The notes beneath the pieces were generated by a model. The model was not told where the DNA came from. It saw only the letters and a program-made list of their open reading frames with translations, and searched no databases. Shown one piece after another: positions 1-9,031 of a DNA stretch of 64,000 bases. The stretch's first letter is position 1, and every line of letters starts with the position of its first letter. Position numbers and translations under genes: made by a program. Location: contig CM055892.1 of the NCBI GenBank assembly GCA_029582165.1, positions 4,125,347-4,189,346 on the forward strand, in the 5' to 3' direction. This stretch comes from Portulaca oleracea (taxonomy: Eukaryota; Streptophyta; Magnoliopsida; Caryophyllales; Portulacaceae).

Positions 1-242
1 GTAGGAGCATTCACCACCAGTTGCAGTGGCTGAGTTTGAGTTACACATGGATTTCTATCACTGACATTAAATTTCTTCTTTGCTGACTCAAACCCTTGAA
101 GAGTGCAATGATCATCTTGTACACCCAACAATGTTTTTGCCCGCTGAAGCCCCACAGAAGATACATTAACCATCTTACCAGAGCCTGTTTGGAACATTGA
201 ATTAGGAAAACTGAACCCAATTCCCTTAACAGATTGCTTCCC
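1..242 (-). CDS. BRCA2: BRCA2-like DNA repair protein, exon 4 (partial, runs off window)
   Basis: Seen: read on the minus strand from 242, the frame stays open for 80 codons to the window edge. It follows an acceptor (pyrimidine-rich, ...TTTTCAG at 243-251). The translation contains MFQTGSGKMVNVSSVGLQRA followed by KTLLG, which has the layout of a BRC repeat (F-x-T-x-S-G-K, then a short helix ending in LLG). Known: BRC repeats of BRCA2 bind the recombinase RAD51 through the FxTA-like motif and load it on single-stranded DNA during homologous recombination in the nucleus and in meiosis. Plant BRCA2 carries several such repeats near its N-terminus. The exon enters in phase 1, which fits the phase-1 donors of exons 1-3. 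The rest of the gene (further BRC repeats, helical/OB domains) would lie left of the window. It could be a pseudogene, but no lesion is visible here. Confidence 0.82.
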
Positions 243-426
243 TGAAAAGGCATTGAGTGCAAGAACTTTAATGGCCTTTAATGACTGGAAATATTAGAAA
301 CTTTCACTTTGAAATTACGGGTGTCTACTTAACAATAATTTGGATAGTTGGGCTATTGTATTAAATTGCCCAATATTTTGGGCCTTTTTTTAGGGTGTCC
401 GCTTAACATAAGCATATAATAACCTC

Positions 427-1235
427 TAGACCTGGCAATTCTCAACCCGACCCGCAAAAAGTGGGTTTTGAACCCGAAATTCTGACCCGGGACCCGAAAA
501 TGACCCGACCCAAAGAATCCGGTAAATAACGGGTATGGTCGGGTCAGGTTTGGGTCGACCCGTTGGGTCAGACACTTTCATTTTAAGTGTTTTGTCTACT
601 TTGGCCTTGTGCAAAAAAATGGGCCCATTCCATGAAAATTAAGGCCCAAAAGTAAAATATTGGGTTGTTTTGGAAAGCTATGCGTAGAGAGAGATATACA
701 AATGAAATAATCAAATAACAAATGACCAAAAAAAAACCCTAACACTGTCACTCACTCACTCTTTCAGTGAACCCTCAAACTCCTGCAGTCTCGCCTCTCT
801 CCTCTCTTTCAGTAAAATAGTGTATTATTGTCAAAGGTCAAAGTTCAGTGCATTATTGTCCAATACACCAAAAGTTTAGTATATTAGCATCCCAAAACTC
901 TATATATTTCATAAGTATTGTTATTCGTGATTGTTGACGTAAACCGCATAATATTTGTAGACTTGAAGATTGTTAAATTTCGTCCATTAGGTGTATATTA
1001 ATATGTCAATACAACTATGACATATCATGGTGATCGAACTTGGAATGGAATGATACATTACATAGGCATCTTTGACTAATTATAATCAATTTTATTAGTT
1101 GTAAGTGACTGAGAAAAAGGGCGGTCATGACCCGTAAACCCGACCCAAACCGGCCGAAACCGGAATACACCTGACCCGTATTTACTCGAACCCGATATAC
1201 GACCGACCCGTAACCCGCCCGTATTGACAGGTCTA
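427..1235. mobile_element. hAT-type non-autonomous DNA transposon in BRCA2 intron 3
   Basis: Seen: termini TAGACCTGGCAA (427) and, inverted, TAGACCTGTCAA (1235) form a 12-bp TIR with one mismatch. Perfect 8-bp direct repeats ATAACCTC flank it (419-426 and 1236-1243). Both end regions are packed with degenerate CCCGACCC/GGGTCGGGT words, while the middle is AT-rich. No transposase frame is visible in 809 bp. An 8-bp target duplication is diagnostic of the hAT superfamily; the element is therefore a MITE-like derivative needing a transposase from elsewhere. It lies in intron 3 of the BRCA2-like gene. Confidence 0.85.
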
Positions 1236-1288
1236 ATAACCTCCTAAGATGTAATAGGATATTCAAATTTTTTAGGGCTAGGGCCTAT

Positions 1289-1306
1289 GGGTGTCCATGG
1301 ACACCC
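1289..1306. repeat. Perfect 18-bp palindrome
   Basis: GGGTGTCCATGGACACCC is fully self-complementary. Related words GGGTGTCTACTTAACA (319-334) and GGGTGTCCGCTTAACA (393-408) occur on the other side of the hAT element, so it may be the remains of another small element in the intron. No function can be assigned. Confidence 0.6.
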
Positions 1307-1323
1307 TAGAGTCCAATGGGGCT

Positions 1324-1339
1324 CCCCCCCCCCCCCCCC
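1324..1339. repeat. Poly-C tract (16 C)
   Basis: Sixteen consecutive C residues followed by CT-rich sequence inside BRCA2 intron 3. On the gene's strand it is a G-run close to the exon 3 side. It is prone to length variation. Confidence 0.8.
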
Positions 1340-1375
1340 TCTCTCCTGTGGCTAGTCATAATGCTTTCAATTAGA

Positions 1376-1795
1376 AGCAAAATGTCTAGTGCTAGGAAGG
1401 AAGTTACTAAAAGTGTCTCCTGAAAATTTATGCACATCTTAGGGTTTGAATTTTGAAGCCACACAGCTTCATGTTTAGAACAGGATTAGATGAGCGATAA
1501 CTCTGCAAACATAATAATCATCTTACCAGAACCTGTTTGGAACATTGAATTAGAAGAACTGGACACATTTCCCTCAAGAGACTGCTCCCCTGGAAAAAGA
1601 AAAAAAAATTGAATGCAAGAACTTTTGGCTTTACTGGATAGTGGACACATGAGAAATAGCTATTACACATAATTAGAAGAAAAACTTCTAGTGCTACACA
1701 GGAAGTTAGCAGAAAAGTGTCTTCTGAAAATTTTATAGCACGTTTTAGGGTTTATACAACATAAAGTTCAAGTAACGGATTAGAAGAGCGAGAAT
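1376..1795. repeat. Duplicated intron segments flanking exon 3
   Basis: About 1376-1505 and about 1677-1795 are diverged copies of each other (shared TCTAGTGCTA, GGAAGTTA, GTGTCTYCTGAAAATTT, TTAGGGTTT and GAGCGA words). On the gene's strand each lies upstream of a BRC-bearing exon (3 and 4). Together with the exon similarity this shows that one exon plus its upstream intron flank was tandemly duplicated. The hAT element entered the downstream copy's intron later. Confidence 0.65.
1527..1589 (-). CDS. BRCA2: BRCA2-like, exon 3 (short BRC-half exon, 63 bp)
   Basis: Seen: an acceptor (T-rich tract then TTTTTCCAG, 1590-1598) and a donor GTAAGA at 1526-1521 bound a 63-bp, phase 1-1 exon. It encodes a stretch ending NSMFQTGSG, the first half of a BRC motif. 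It is a diverged duplicate of the start of exon 4 (about 170-275 matches about 1520-1625). Because the exon is symmetric (phase 1 in and out), it can be included or skipped without changing frame. If the donor were ignored, the frame would reach a stop 11 codons after SGKM, so splicing at GTAAGA is favoured. Inference: an exon duplication in which this copy kept only the FxTxSG part, so its RAD51 binding is probably weak or absent. Confidence 0.6.
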
Positions 1796-2063
1796 TGACA
1801 GCAGACGTTACACATAATTATCTCGCTAGAAAGAAATGTCACAGTTGTTTTGAGCAAATTGACACCGTATTTTTCTTTTCATCTACAAGTTTTTTGGGAA
1901 ATGTTTTGATAGTGGCGATGAGTTTCAACAGAGCTGAAGAATGGACGAACAGAATGAGCTACTATCGTGCTATAACGCTACATATTTCAACGGAGGAAAT
2001 AACTAATTAGTGAAGAGTATCATGCATAGAGAGAGTAAATAACTGTGAATCAATTGGAAATAC

Positions 2064-2237
2064 CTGTAAAAATATTGGGTGCAGAATGATCGGATAGAAC
2101 GTAAGAAGCTTGAGCAATTGAAGAATTGCGGCGTCGGACGGAACTCCAAAACGGAGTTGGACGCTGCCGCCTCCGACCAACATTTGATTCATCGGAATCA
2201 GAACTAGAGCAAGAATCCTCGACAACCAGCGAGCGAT
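2064..2237 (-). CDS. BRCA2: BRCA2-like, exon 2
   Basis: Seen: bounded by acceptor CTGCAG (2238-2243) and donor GTATTT (2063-2058). It is 174 bp and joins exon 1 in phase 1. In that phase it is fully open and encodes a serine/aspartate-rich stretch (EDSCSSSDSDES) followed by a basic region (GRRRQRPTPF). The other two frames either contain a stop or give a hydrophobic translation unlike the gene. I do not recall this segment as conserved among plant BRCA2 proteins, so its assignment rests on splice signals and phase rather than on motif. It leaves in phase 1, compatible with exon 3 or exon 4. Confidence 0.6.
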
Positions 2238-2301
2238 CTGCAGGTGCACAATATTAGACGAATAAATCAAATAAAATTCAGAGAGAGGGGGGTGGAAAGA
2301 C

Positions 2302-2455
2302 CTTCAGGCAAGAAATCGTCCAAACAAGGGAGGGAAGAAGGAGGGGTGGACTCAAGTAGCTGCTCCGGCTGTGGCTTTGGCTTTGGCTTTGAATGTGACA
2401 GCTCCCATCGGAAACTACCACCGGCGTCCGGAGACACCCGCCACCTGGTCGTCAT
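2302..2455 (-). CDS. BRCA2: BRCA2-like, exon 1 with start codon
   Basis: Seen: the ATG at 2455-2453 opens a frame beginning MTTRWRVSPDAGGSFRWEL. It runs through a KP/QP repeat and a LESTPPSSLP segment to a donor GTCTTT at 2301-2296, ending in phase 1. Known, from memory of the family: plant BRCA2 proteins start with a short M-x-T-W-x-x-x-PD-x-SG-x-x-FRWE motif and a LESTAPLPS-like segment shortly after, and both are visible here. An in-frame ATG exists further upstream at 2524, but the downstream one places the conserved motif at the N-terminus as in the family. The short intron 1 (2238-2301, 64 bp) is plausible for plants. Neighbour to the right is AT-rich intergenic DNA. Confidence 0.75.
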
Positions 2456-2611
2456 GGGGGATAATCTATGAGTTGTGCTGTCAAAATCGTGAATTCGGTT
2501 TAGGGCTTTGTTTGCGACGCCCACCTAAAACCCAGTTCGACTGTACGTGTACATACATATTAAAGGGAAAATGGAACAGGGAAAAAAGGCATTCAAGGGA
2601 ATTTGGGCATA

Positions 2612-2620
2612 GGCGGCAAA
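2612..2620 (-). promoter_or_regulatory. E2F-type site upstream of the BRCA2-like gene
   Basis: The minus strand reads TTTGCCGCC about 160 bp upstream of the chosen ATG, which matches the E2F consensus TTTSSCGC. Known: plant DNA-repair and S-phase genes are often under E2F control. That this site works here is inference from one motif match. Confidence 0.4.
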
Positions 2621-2667
2621 CTTTGAAATTGGTCTAATTTTGGCTCCTTCATTTTCACTTTTTTATA

Positions 2668-2926
2668 CCGCCTCTATTTTATATTAATTGTCATAATTTT
2701 GACTTTCATGTTCTCGAGTATCATTTTTGATTGATTAGTTCTTGTATAATATTATTTATAATTGCAATATTATACTTTTTTGAAAATATTTTTCGTTACG
2801 AGTCTAATCGTGGTAATTTTACATAGCAACTCGAATCATTGTATATATTAATAAATTTATGGTCAATTTTTTTGAAATTTGATTGCACGATTTCCAAAGA
2901 CGACGATTAATATGAAACAAAGAGAG
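2668..2926. mobile_element. Stowaway-like (Tc1/mariner) MITE
   Basis: 259 bp of AT-rich sequence between TA dinucleotides (2666-2667 and 2927-2928). The ends are imperfect inverted repeats about 25 bp long (18 of 25 positions match), sharing ATATTAAT and GTC. They resemble the CTCCCTCCGT-type ends of plant Stowaway elements. No coding capacity. It is old and diverged, so the family call is moderate. Confidence 0.6.
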
Positions 2927-2928
2927 TA

Positions 2929-3956
2929 TTAGAAAAGGAAATTAATGCACTGCTCTCCTATAATTTCTTTGTGCCAAATCATCCTGAATAATGACAATTC
3001 CATATTCAGAGGACTAACTAAAGTCAGTTAATCAAAAATTATAATAGACTATCAGGAAATATATCGTTTGTAATCATGTTATATTTTTGGAAAATACATC
3101 GAGTCATCGACCACCACTCACGATTGGTCATACAACCATATATATTCTTTCATATAGTATCGGAACGGGACGATCCTTATCTCCTAAAACACTAAATTTT
3201 CTTTGTTTTCCCTTAAATACCTTTTCTTTTACGGTTTTCATTGTTTATACGTTCACCTTTATGGTGGGACCGTTCCCCGAATCCTTGCTTATCAAGTGTA
3301 ACAACCCCGACTTTTGGGCTTTTACTTAGCAATATTTTAATCTATTTAATCTTGATTTAGCGGAAGCATATAAAAGCCAAGAGCGTTACACTGCTTTCCC
3401 AAGAGAGAAAATGTTTTGGCTATGTAAAAGACTTAAATAAAAGTATATTTCGCAAGGAAAATGAGAGGAAAAGTATAAATCATTAAACTATAGTGAGAAA
3501 ATTTAAAACATGTGGTTCAACTATCTAGTGAGCCATGCTGCTATTATTGAAACTTAAAACCAATAAACTATGTGGCGGCCTGATTTGCTAAGTAAGTTAT
3601 CCTTGTCACAAATTTGTCCAAAATGTCCCGATGACACCTAAAAACAAAGCATTTGAAAATATGGAGAAAAAAGAGACGGAGCTCAATATATTCGACACTA
3701 TAATGTAAAAATATTTAAAAATAAATAGTTTTTTGGGGCATGCCATATTTAAATTCACTTTGAAATGAGGGAGTGAGAATATGCTCAAACAGTTGCAGAT
3801 TATAATCTGAATGTGGAACTCTACCCAGATAATATTAATAAAAACAATAACAAAATGTGATAATAATATCAAAATAAAGCAACAATGATTAGAACACTTA
3901 TAAGACAAGTAACAAACATTGGGTAACACATAAATAAATTAAACACAATATAGTTA
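2929..3956. other. AT-rich intergenic DNA, no gene recognised
   Basis: No convincing exon or RNA gene. Short open frames here (for example 3087-3329 plus and 3606-3929 minus) have low-complexity composition and no family motif. At 3295-3392 a stretch beginning AGTGTAACAACCCCGAC and ending GAGCGTTACACT is bounded by an exact 8-bp inverted repeat. Its wording resembles the edge of a plant LTR, so it may be an LTR scrap. Confidence 0.5.
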
Positions 3957-4396
3957 CTGTTCGGTCTCGTTTCGAGCCGAATTGATATAATTTTCTAAGG
4001 TGTTTTGCTTGTTTGAGTCCCTTGAGTATGTATTAGTTATGATGATTTTATGTTTTTGTAGGTTAATAAAGAGTTAGAAGAAAAATCGAGCCAAAAGAGT
4101 AAAAAACATCCCAACATCACAGGTGTAGCACCCGCTACCACTAGCATCGCGCCCGCCACGGCTAGGCAGAGAGAGGTCGCGCCCGCGACAGGTTTTGAGT
4201 AGTCTCAGATGGAAAATTGTCCAGAGCGAGGTCGCGCTTGCGACAAGAAGTGTCGCGTCTGCGACCATTTGAGTGGCGCCTGCGAACGAACTTGGGAGAT
4301 CATAAATGGGAAATGCTCCAGAATGAGGTCGCGTCGGCGACTATACTGGTGCCGCCCGCGAACTAGCGTGGAACCCAAATCGCCTGACTGCCTTTC
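3957..4396 (+). mobile_element. Left part of an outer LTR-like sequence with GTCGCG palindromes
   Basis: GC-rich sequence with repeated near-palindromes of the form GTCGCGYNNGCGAC at 4176-4189, 4231-4244, 4252-4265 and 4328-4341, plus GCCGCCCGCGAA near 4351. Related words reappear just after 7323 (GTGTCGCCTGCGACC, GCCGCCCGTGGCGG). Inference: 3957-4396 and 7329-about 7700 are two halves of one older LTR, split by the Ty3-like element at 4397-7323. The start at 3957/3958 (TGTTCGG) is only a plausible TG end. Confidence 0.4.
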
Positions 4397-5895
4397 TGAA
4401 CTGTGTCGGGTTCAGGTTCGAACTCCCATAAACGGGCTTGAAATCTCGACTTGGCATTCCCGAGCTGAACCCGGTCACGCGTGCACTTTCGGGAACCATT
4501 ACACTTTCTCCAAGGGTGGAGTGATGAGCGTCGAGTTAGTATGGTGTCAATGGGTCACCCTTTGTGGAGGATTGGATGGGCTCGGGTTTTGTCCGTACTG
4601 TGTCGTCCCACGACGAGGAGCTTCATGTCACCGTGGCCCAGGAGTGAGTTTGAATCAAGAAAGCACAAAGGAAAGAAGAGTAGAGGTAGCACTCGCTACC
4701 CCTACGGTGACAGCCGCGACGCTCGCTTGAAATTTTGGCCAAAGGACCAAACGCTGGCAGCGCCGGGAAAAATGCTGCCAGCGTCCAACATAGAGGCTTC
4801 AATTTTTTGGCCGCTCAAAAACGCTGGCGGAGCTGGGAAAAACGTTACCAGCGTCGGCTTCCAACGACAGGTCGCGCCCGCGACGCCCGCTGCCCTCGTT
4901 GCGTTGTTATTGCTCGCTACTCGTCGCGCCTGCAACGGGCCTTGTGTGCTGCCAAGCTTGAATGTCAAAACTATGTAGTTTTGATTATTTTTGTGTTTAC
5001 TATAAATACTTTGTTTTAGCCTCTTTTTCAAGATAACTTATGTTTATGAATGATTTGCTAATGCAATGTCAGGGTTCTCCCTTTTCTCTCCTAAAATCTT
5101 GTTCTTACTTTATCCATTTGTTATGGTGGTGTTAGCAAGTCATTCCTTTAGTGATTATCTAGTGGATTACCTATGATAGTCATGGTGGGTAGGGGTGGGC
5201 GAAAAATCCGTAAACCGTAATCCGATCCAAAAATCCGATTATCCGATTTGAAAAAGTGGATAATTAGCGGATAATTTTTGAAGTTGGCAGATCGGTTAAT
5301 CGATCAGAATTTTTTCCCCGGATCACGGATCGGGGGTTGAAAAATCCGGATAATCCGTCGGTTATCCGAAAATCCGAAAATAATTAATTTTCAACTTTGA
5401 ACCCTTCAAATATTATTTTTTTTGTCGTGAATTAGAAGTCATTAGCGTAGAAATGTAACACAATACATAAAGTTTACCATTTTGAACCCATTAAAGTAAG
5501 AAGGACAATGATTATTATTGTACGAGTGCTTTATAATCTGTGGATATACGGTTATCCGATCCGAAATCCGGTTAACCGAGACATTCGGATCAGATACGGA
5601 TCGCAAATTTTATTATCCGACAATTCGGTTAACCGAAAGTACGGTTAACCGAAACTTTCGGATCGGATACGGATCATGATTTTAACTATCCGAACATACG
5701 GTTAACCGATCAGAATTTATGATCGGATCGGTTAACCGATCCGTGCCCACCCCTAATGGTGGGGTGTGAGGCCTAGAGTTGTGGGTTACCTAACTCAAGG
5801 TCATATCCTTCATTTGGTGCTCAAGTTTGATCGATTGTTGGATTCATCGTCACACTCAAGCTAAATCATCAGTTTCCCCACCGCGCCACGCTCCA
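4397..5895 (+). repeat. 5' LTR of the nested Ty3-like element
   Basis: Begins TGAACTGTG and ends GCTCCA two bases before the PBS. Without the inserted hAT element and its target copy it would be about 925 bp. It contains hairpin words such as CGCTGGCAGC...GCTGCCAGCG (4754-4782), a related CGCTGG...CCAGCG pair just downstream, and a GTCGCGCCCGCGAC near-palindrome (4871-4884). The 5' limit rests on the 5-bp repeat with the sequence after the 3' LTR and is less certain than the 3' limit. Confidence 0.6.
5190..5755. mobile_element. hAT-type MITE inside the 5' LTR
   Basis: Ends TAGGGGTGGGC and GCCCACCCCTA are a perfect 11-bp TIR. Perfect 8-bp target duplications ATGGTGGG flank it (5182-5189 and 5756-5763). 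The interior is built from degenerate ATCCGATCCG/GGTTAACCGA words, with no transposase. The element's own 3' LTR has the uninterrupted sequence at about 7181-7200, one base different from the reconstructed empty site. This confirms both ends and shows that the MITE came after the retrotransposon. Confidence 0.9.
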
Positions 5896-5897
5896 TC

Positions 5898-5909
5898 TGG
5901 TAACAGAGC
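5898..5909 (+). other. Primer binding site of the nested Ty3-like element
   Basis: TGGTAACAGAGC lies two bases after the LTR end CA, as expected for a primer site complementary to the 3' end of initiator Met-tRNA. Confidence 0.75.
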
Positions 5910-6246
5910 TAAGGTTTTCTCTAGCTTGAACTTTGTCCATTGTTCTTGATAGTATAGTTCTCTATTGTTGGGTTTTGTGATTTTGATTGAAATATTGGTG
6001 CTCCCCATCCCTTGTGCCTCCAAGTGTGTTGGAGAAATTGTTATTGCTATTGTGTTTGTTGATTTTGAAGCATTTTGGAGCTTCTGAGGAATAGTTGAAA
6101 ATTTGTGCTCGCAAGGTGTTCGATAAAATGCCCAAGTGAGAAAAACACAAAGAACCCTTAGCCAAACATAAGTCAACTACAAAAAAAACCCCCCAAACTC
6201 CACAAATATTCCCAAACACATACCGTCCCTTACCTTTTCCCTCGAT

Positions 6247-6713
6247 ATGGATGGTCACGATAATTCCAATCGAGAGGAACCTAGCCACCGGAGGAGTCCT
6301 CGAGTCTAAGGTATTGAGGATCGACTTGCCACTATCGACGATCGATTCAATACTTTCGACAATCGGTTCTCCACCCTCGAGCGCAACATGAATGCAATGA
6401 TGGCACGGATGGACAATCTCATCCAAGAACGTCCACGGCAGCCACCAGTTGAACGTCCGAGGCGTGCACCAAGCCCTATCCGTCCTCCTCCCAACTTTGA
6501 GTTGAGTGACGATGCTAGAGGCTCCCCTCGACGCCGTCCACGTCGAGTAGTGCATGATCAGCCACCTCGTGATGATTTCCAAGACGTCAAGATCGATATC
6601 CCTAAGTTCAATGGTTCCAATGATCCCGATGACTACATCGAATGGGTTCAACTGATGGATAGGATCTTCGAGACCAAGGAGTATGATGATGAGAAGGCTT
6701 ATAAGATCGCGAG
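6247..6713 (+). pseudogene. Truncated Ty3-type gag
   Basis: Seen: a frame from ATG 6247 has an early TAA at codon 21 (6307-6309). It continues through a heptad-like, charged segment (DDRFN...NRFSTLERN), a proline/arginine-rich stretch, and the motif DIPKFNGSNDPDDYIEWV followed by FETKEYDDEKAYKIAS, where homology stops at the junction with LTR sequence. Known: the (D/E)IPxFxGxxDPxxYxxW motif is the start of the Retrotrans_gag capsid-type domain of plant Ty3 (gypsy) elements. The capsid domain is cut after about one third, and the zinc knuckle and pol are missing. The frame runs on into LTR sequence to 6921 only by chance. Not functional. Confidence 0.8.
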
Positions 6714-7323
6714 CTTGAGAATTTTCGCCAAAGGACGGCTTATTTGCGGCCCAACACAGAGGCTCCAATTTTTTGGCCGCTCAAAAACGCTGGCAGAGCT
6801 GGGAAAAACGCTACCAGCGTCGTCGTCCAGCGACAGGTCGCGTTGGCGACGCTCGCTCCCCTTGTTGCGCTGTTGTCGCTCGCTGTTGTTGCTCGCTACT
6901 CGTCGCGCCCGTGATAGCTGATTTCGCGCCCGCATTGGGCCTCGTGTGCTGCCAATCTTCAATGTCAAAACTACGTAGTTTTGATTATTTTTGTGTTTAC
7001 TATAAATACTTTGTTTTAGCCTCTTTTTCAAGATAACTTATGTTTATGAATGATTTGCTAATGCAATGTTAGGGTTTCTCCCTTTTCTCTCCTAAAATCT
7101 TGTTCTTACTTTATCAATTTGTTAATGGTGGTGTTAGCAAGTCATTCCTTTAGTGATTATCTAGTGGATTACCTATGATAGTCATGGTAGGGTGTGAGGC
7201 CTAGAGTTGTGGATTACCTAGCTCAAGGTCATGTCCTTCATTTGGTGCTCAAGTTTGATCGATTGATGGATTCATCATCACACTCAAGCTAAATCATTAG
7301 TTTCCCCACCGCGCCACGCTCCA
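6714..7323 (+). repeat. 3' LTR (5'-truncated) of the nested Ty3-like element
   Basis: Aligns with 4727-5895 minus the hAT insertion. It shares CTTGARAATTTT.GCCAAAGGAC, the CGCTGG...CCAGCG hairpins, the AATGTCAAAACTA.GTAGTTTTG stretch, and the terminal CGCGCCACGCTCCA. It lacks about 40 bp present after 4750 in the 5' copy. It carries the uninterrupted target of the 5190-5755 element. Confidence 0.75.
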
Positions 7324-7844
7324 CTTTCGCTCTGTGTCGCCTGCGACCGTGCCTGTGCCGCCCGTGGCGGGTCTGCTGCGCAAGTAATTAAAGTAGTAGC
7401 TGTATGCTTATTTGTAGGGTTTGGGCCTTTTTTTACTCCTTCTGTATATACCTAAGCAAGTTCAGCATTATTATCAAGTAGAATTAGATTAGAAATTAGG
7501 CTTAGACTTAGTTTTATCCTTTCTCTACAATTAGAATCAATTAGGTTTTCATTAAGCTTTTAGTTATTTCCAAGCTTTCTCTAGTTTCTCTTTCAATTTG
7601 TAAGCAACTCTCTTTCAATGAAACTCAAGAAGAAATTTTCAAGTTCTTGTTCTCTCTAGTTTTCATTGTTGTCTTGATTAAATCCTATTAGTGCTAGTTC
7701 AACAAAACTTCCAATCTTTTTTTTAGTGAAGACTCAAGTAAGGATTTGGGGATTCTTAGTAATCCAAATCACAATTTTCTTGTTTGTTCGGGAGAAAGTT
7801 CAAGATGAAGGATTCAAGATCCGGGTTAGAGTAAAGATTTGGGC
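7324..7844. mobile_element. Right part of outer LTR-like sequence and unclassified filler
   Basis: 7329-7380 is GC-palindrome rich like 4176-4360. About 7425-7700 resembles the 3' half of a plant LTR, with a TATA-like CTGTATATACC and a T/C-rich stretch rich in TTAGGCTTAG and CTCTAG words. From about 7710 to 7844 nothing is recognised. At about 7845 the sequence joins abruptly to the middle of gag of the first array unit. Confidence 0.4.
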
Positions 7845-9031
7845 ATTCAATCCTAGCATTCATTATCTTGTTGAACTCAACAAAATATTCATCACAAGAA
7901 AGATGAAGGTTGAGGTAATCATGATGGACCTTACTTTCAATCAATCTTGGTTAAGGGATTGCCTTGCTAGGTTGATAAGGCATGACCTCCTCTTATGGAA
8001 GTTCTTGAATTGGCTCCTCCTCCTTTAAAGACTCTTCTTGGACCTCATCAAGCTCAAGGAGCTCTCCTTCCCTAGCCATGAGATGGACTTCTTCCATCAC
8101 CTCTTGTTCTTCCTTTTCACAAGGGGTTTCTTGGTGTTCATTTTCCTCATCATCATCTTGGAAATACTTGCCAAAGAACTCCCAATTCATGTAGTAATTG
8201 AGTTGGCTCCAAGTGGAGATCTTAGGCTTTCCAAGTGCAATCCTTTCTTCTTGGAAAGCTTTAAGCCACACAGTAGTGTCTCTTTCAAGATAAGAGGTGA
8301 CAAAGTTGAATCCTTGCTCATTGGAGAGGTCATATCCCTTTATACATTTCTCAAAAGCCAAGACCCCTTCTATGTAGATGCTTGGATCTTGTAAGCCTTT
8401 AAGAAACTTAGATATCAAGGGCCAAACTAAGGGAGGATCATTCATTTCATGAAGAAGGTTTGGGAAGACATTGTTCGAGTTTTTTTTTTTTTTTTTTTTT
8501 GTGATGGCTCTTTTGTTTGCTGGTTTTGTAAGAGAAAATGGAGAGAAAGAAAATGGTAGAAGATTGAGAACAGAGATAAACAACTCAAGCACACTAACCT
8601 AGGCTCTGATACCAAATGGAGAGTTTCGTGATGGGCAATGCTAGAGTTTAAGATGAACACTTGATGAACCAGTAAAGAGAGTGCCGAATACTTTAAGAAT
8701 GCAAGGATATGGACTTGGCTTAAAGGAAAACTCCACCAACCAAGAACTAACTTTGGCTTAAAGGTTTAATCCACCAACCAAAGCAACAAACCCACCAAGA
8801 TTAGATAAAGATAAACACCACTAATCTCTAAAGGATTTGTCTTAAACACACCACCATGAACAATGGATAAAGTAATTTAAGACTTGAGGGAAAATTGAGA
8901 GCAAAAAGCTTTCAAAGTTTGTTGGCCCATAAATGGATGTCAATAATTCATTATCAAATTTCTATCTAATTCATTAGCCAAGTTCATCATTCCAAATGAG
9001 CTTGTTGGCCCATATATGGATGTCCAAGGCA
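7845..9031 (-). mobile_element. Array unit 1 (partial)
   Basis: 5' part of gag only (ATG at 8445, in-frame TAA at 7993-7995), a long T tract (A-rich leader on the element's strand), PBS 8602-8614, and LTR 8617-9031. The LTR is 415 bp instead of 397 because about 22 bp at 8921-8942 copy the nearby 9004-9025 sequence and replace four bases. Confidence 0.85.

Larger units (their letters stand above)
4397..7323 (+). mobile_element. Degenerate Ty3-like LTR retrotransposon (nested)
   Basis: Order on the plus strand: 5' LTR (4397-5895, interrupted by a hAT element), PBS (5898-5909), leader, 5' part of gag (6247-about 6713), then a 5'-truncated 3' LTR (about 6714-7323). The two LTR copies align clearly over 4727-5895 and 6714-7323. 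Candidate 5-bp target duplications CTTTC (4392-4396 and 7324-7328) flank TG...CA ends, which sets the proposed 5' boundary. All of pol and most of gag are gone, apparently by a deletion joining gag to the middle of the 3' LTR at a short shared GAGCTTGA-like stretch. It cannot move by itself. Confidence 0.7.

Noticed and set aside
41..262. Minus-strand frame of 73 codons beginning MHSMPFQGSN.
   Set aside because: It is in the wrong frame relative to the BRC motif. The frame with FQTGSGK and the correct phase is the one annotated as exon 4.
4209..4978. Overlapping plus-strand frames of 165-173 codons in GC-rich sequence.
   Set aside because: They coincide with LTR palindrome repeats, several frames are open at once because of GC content, and no domain is recognisable.
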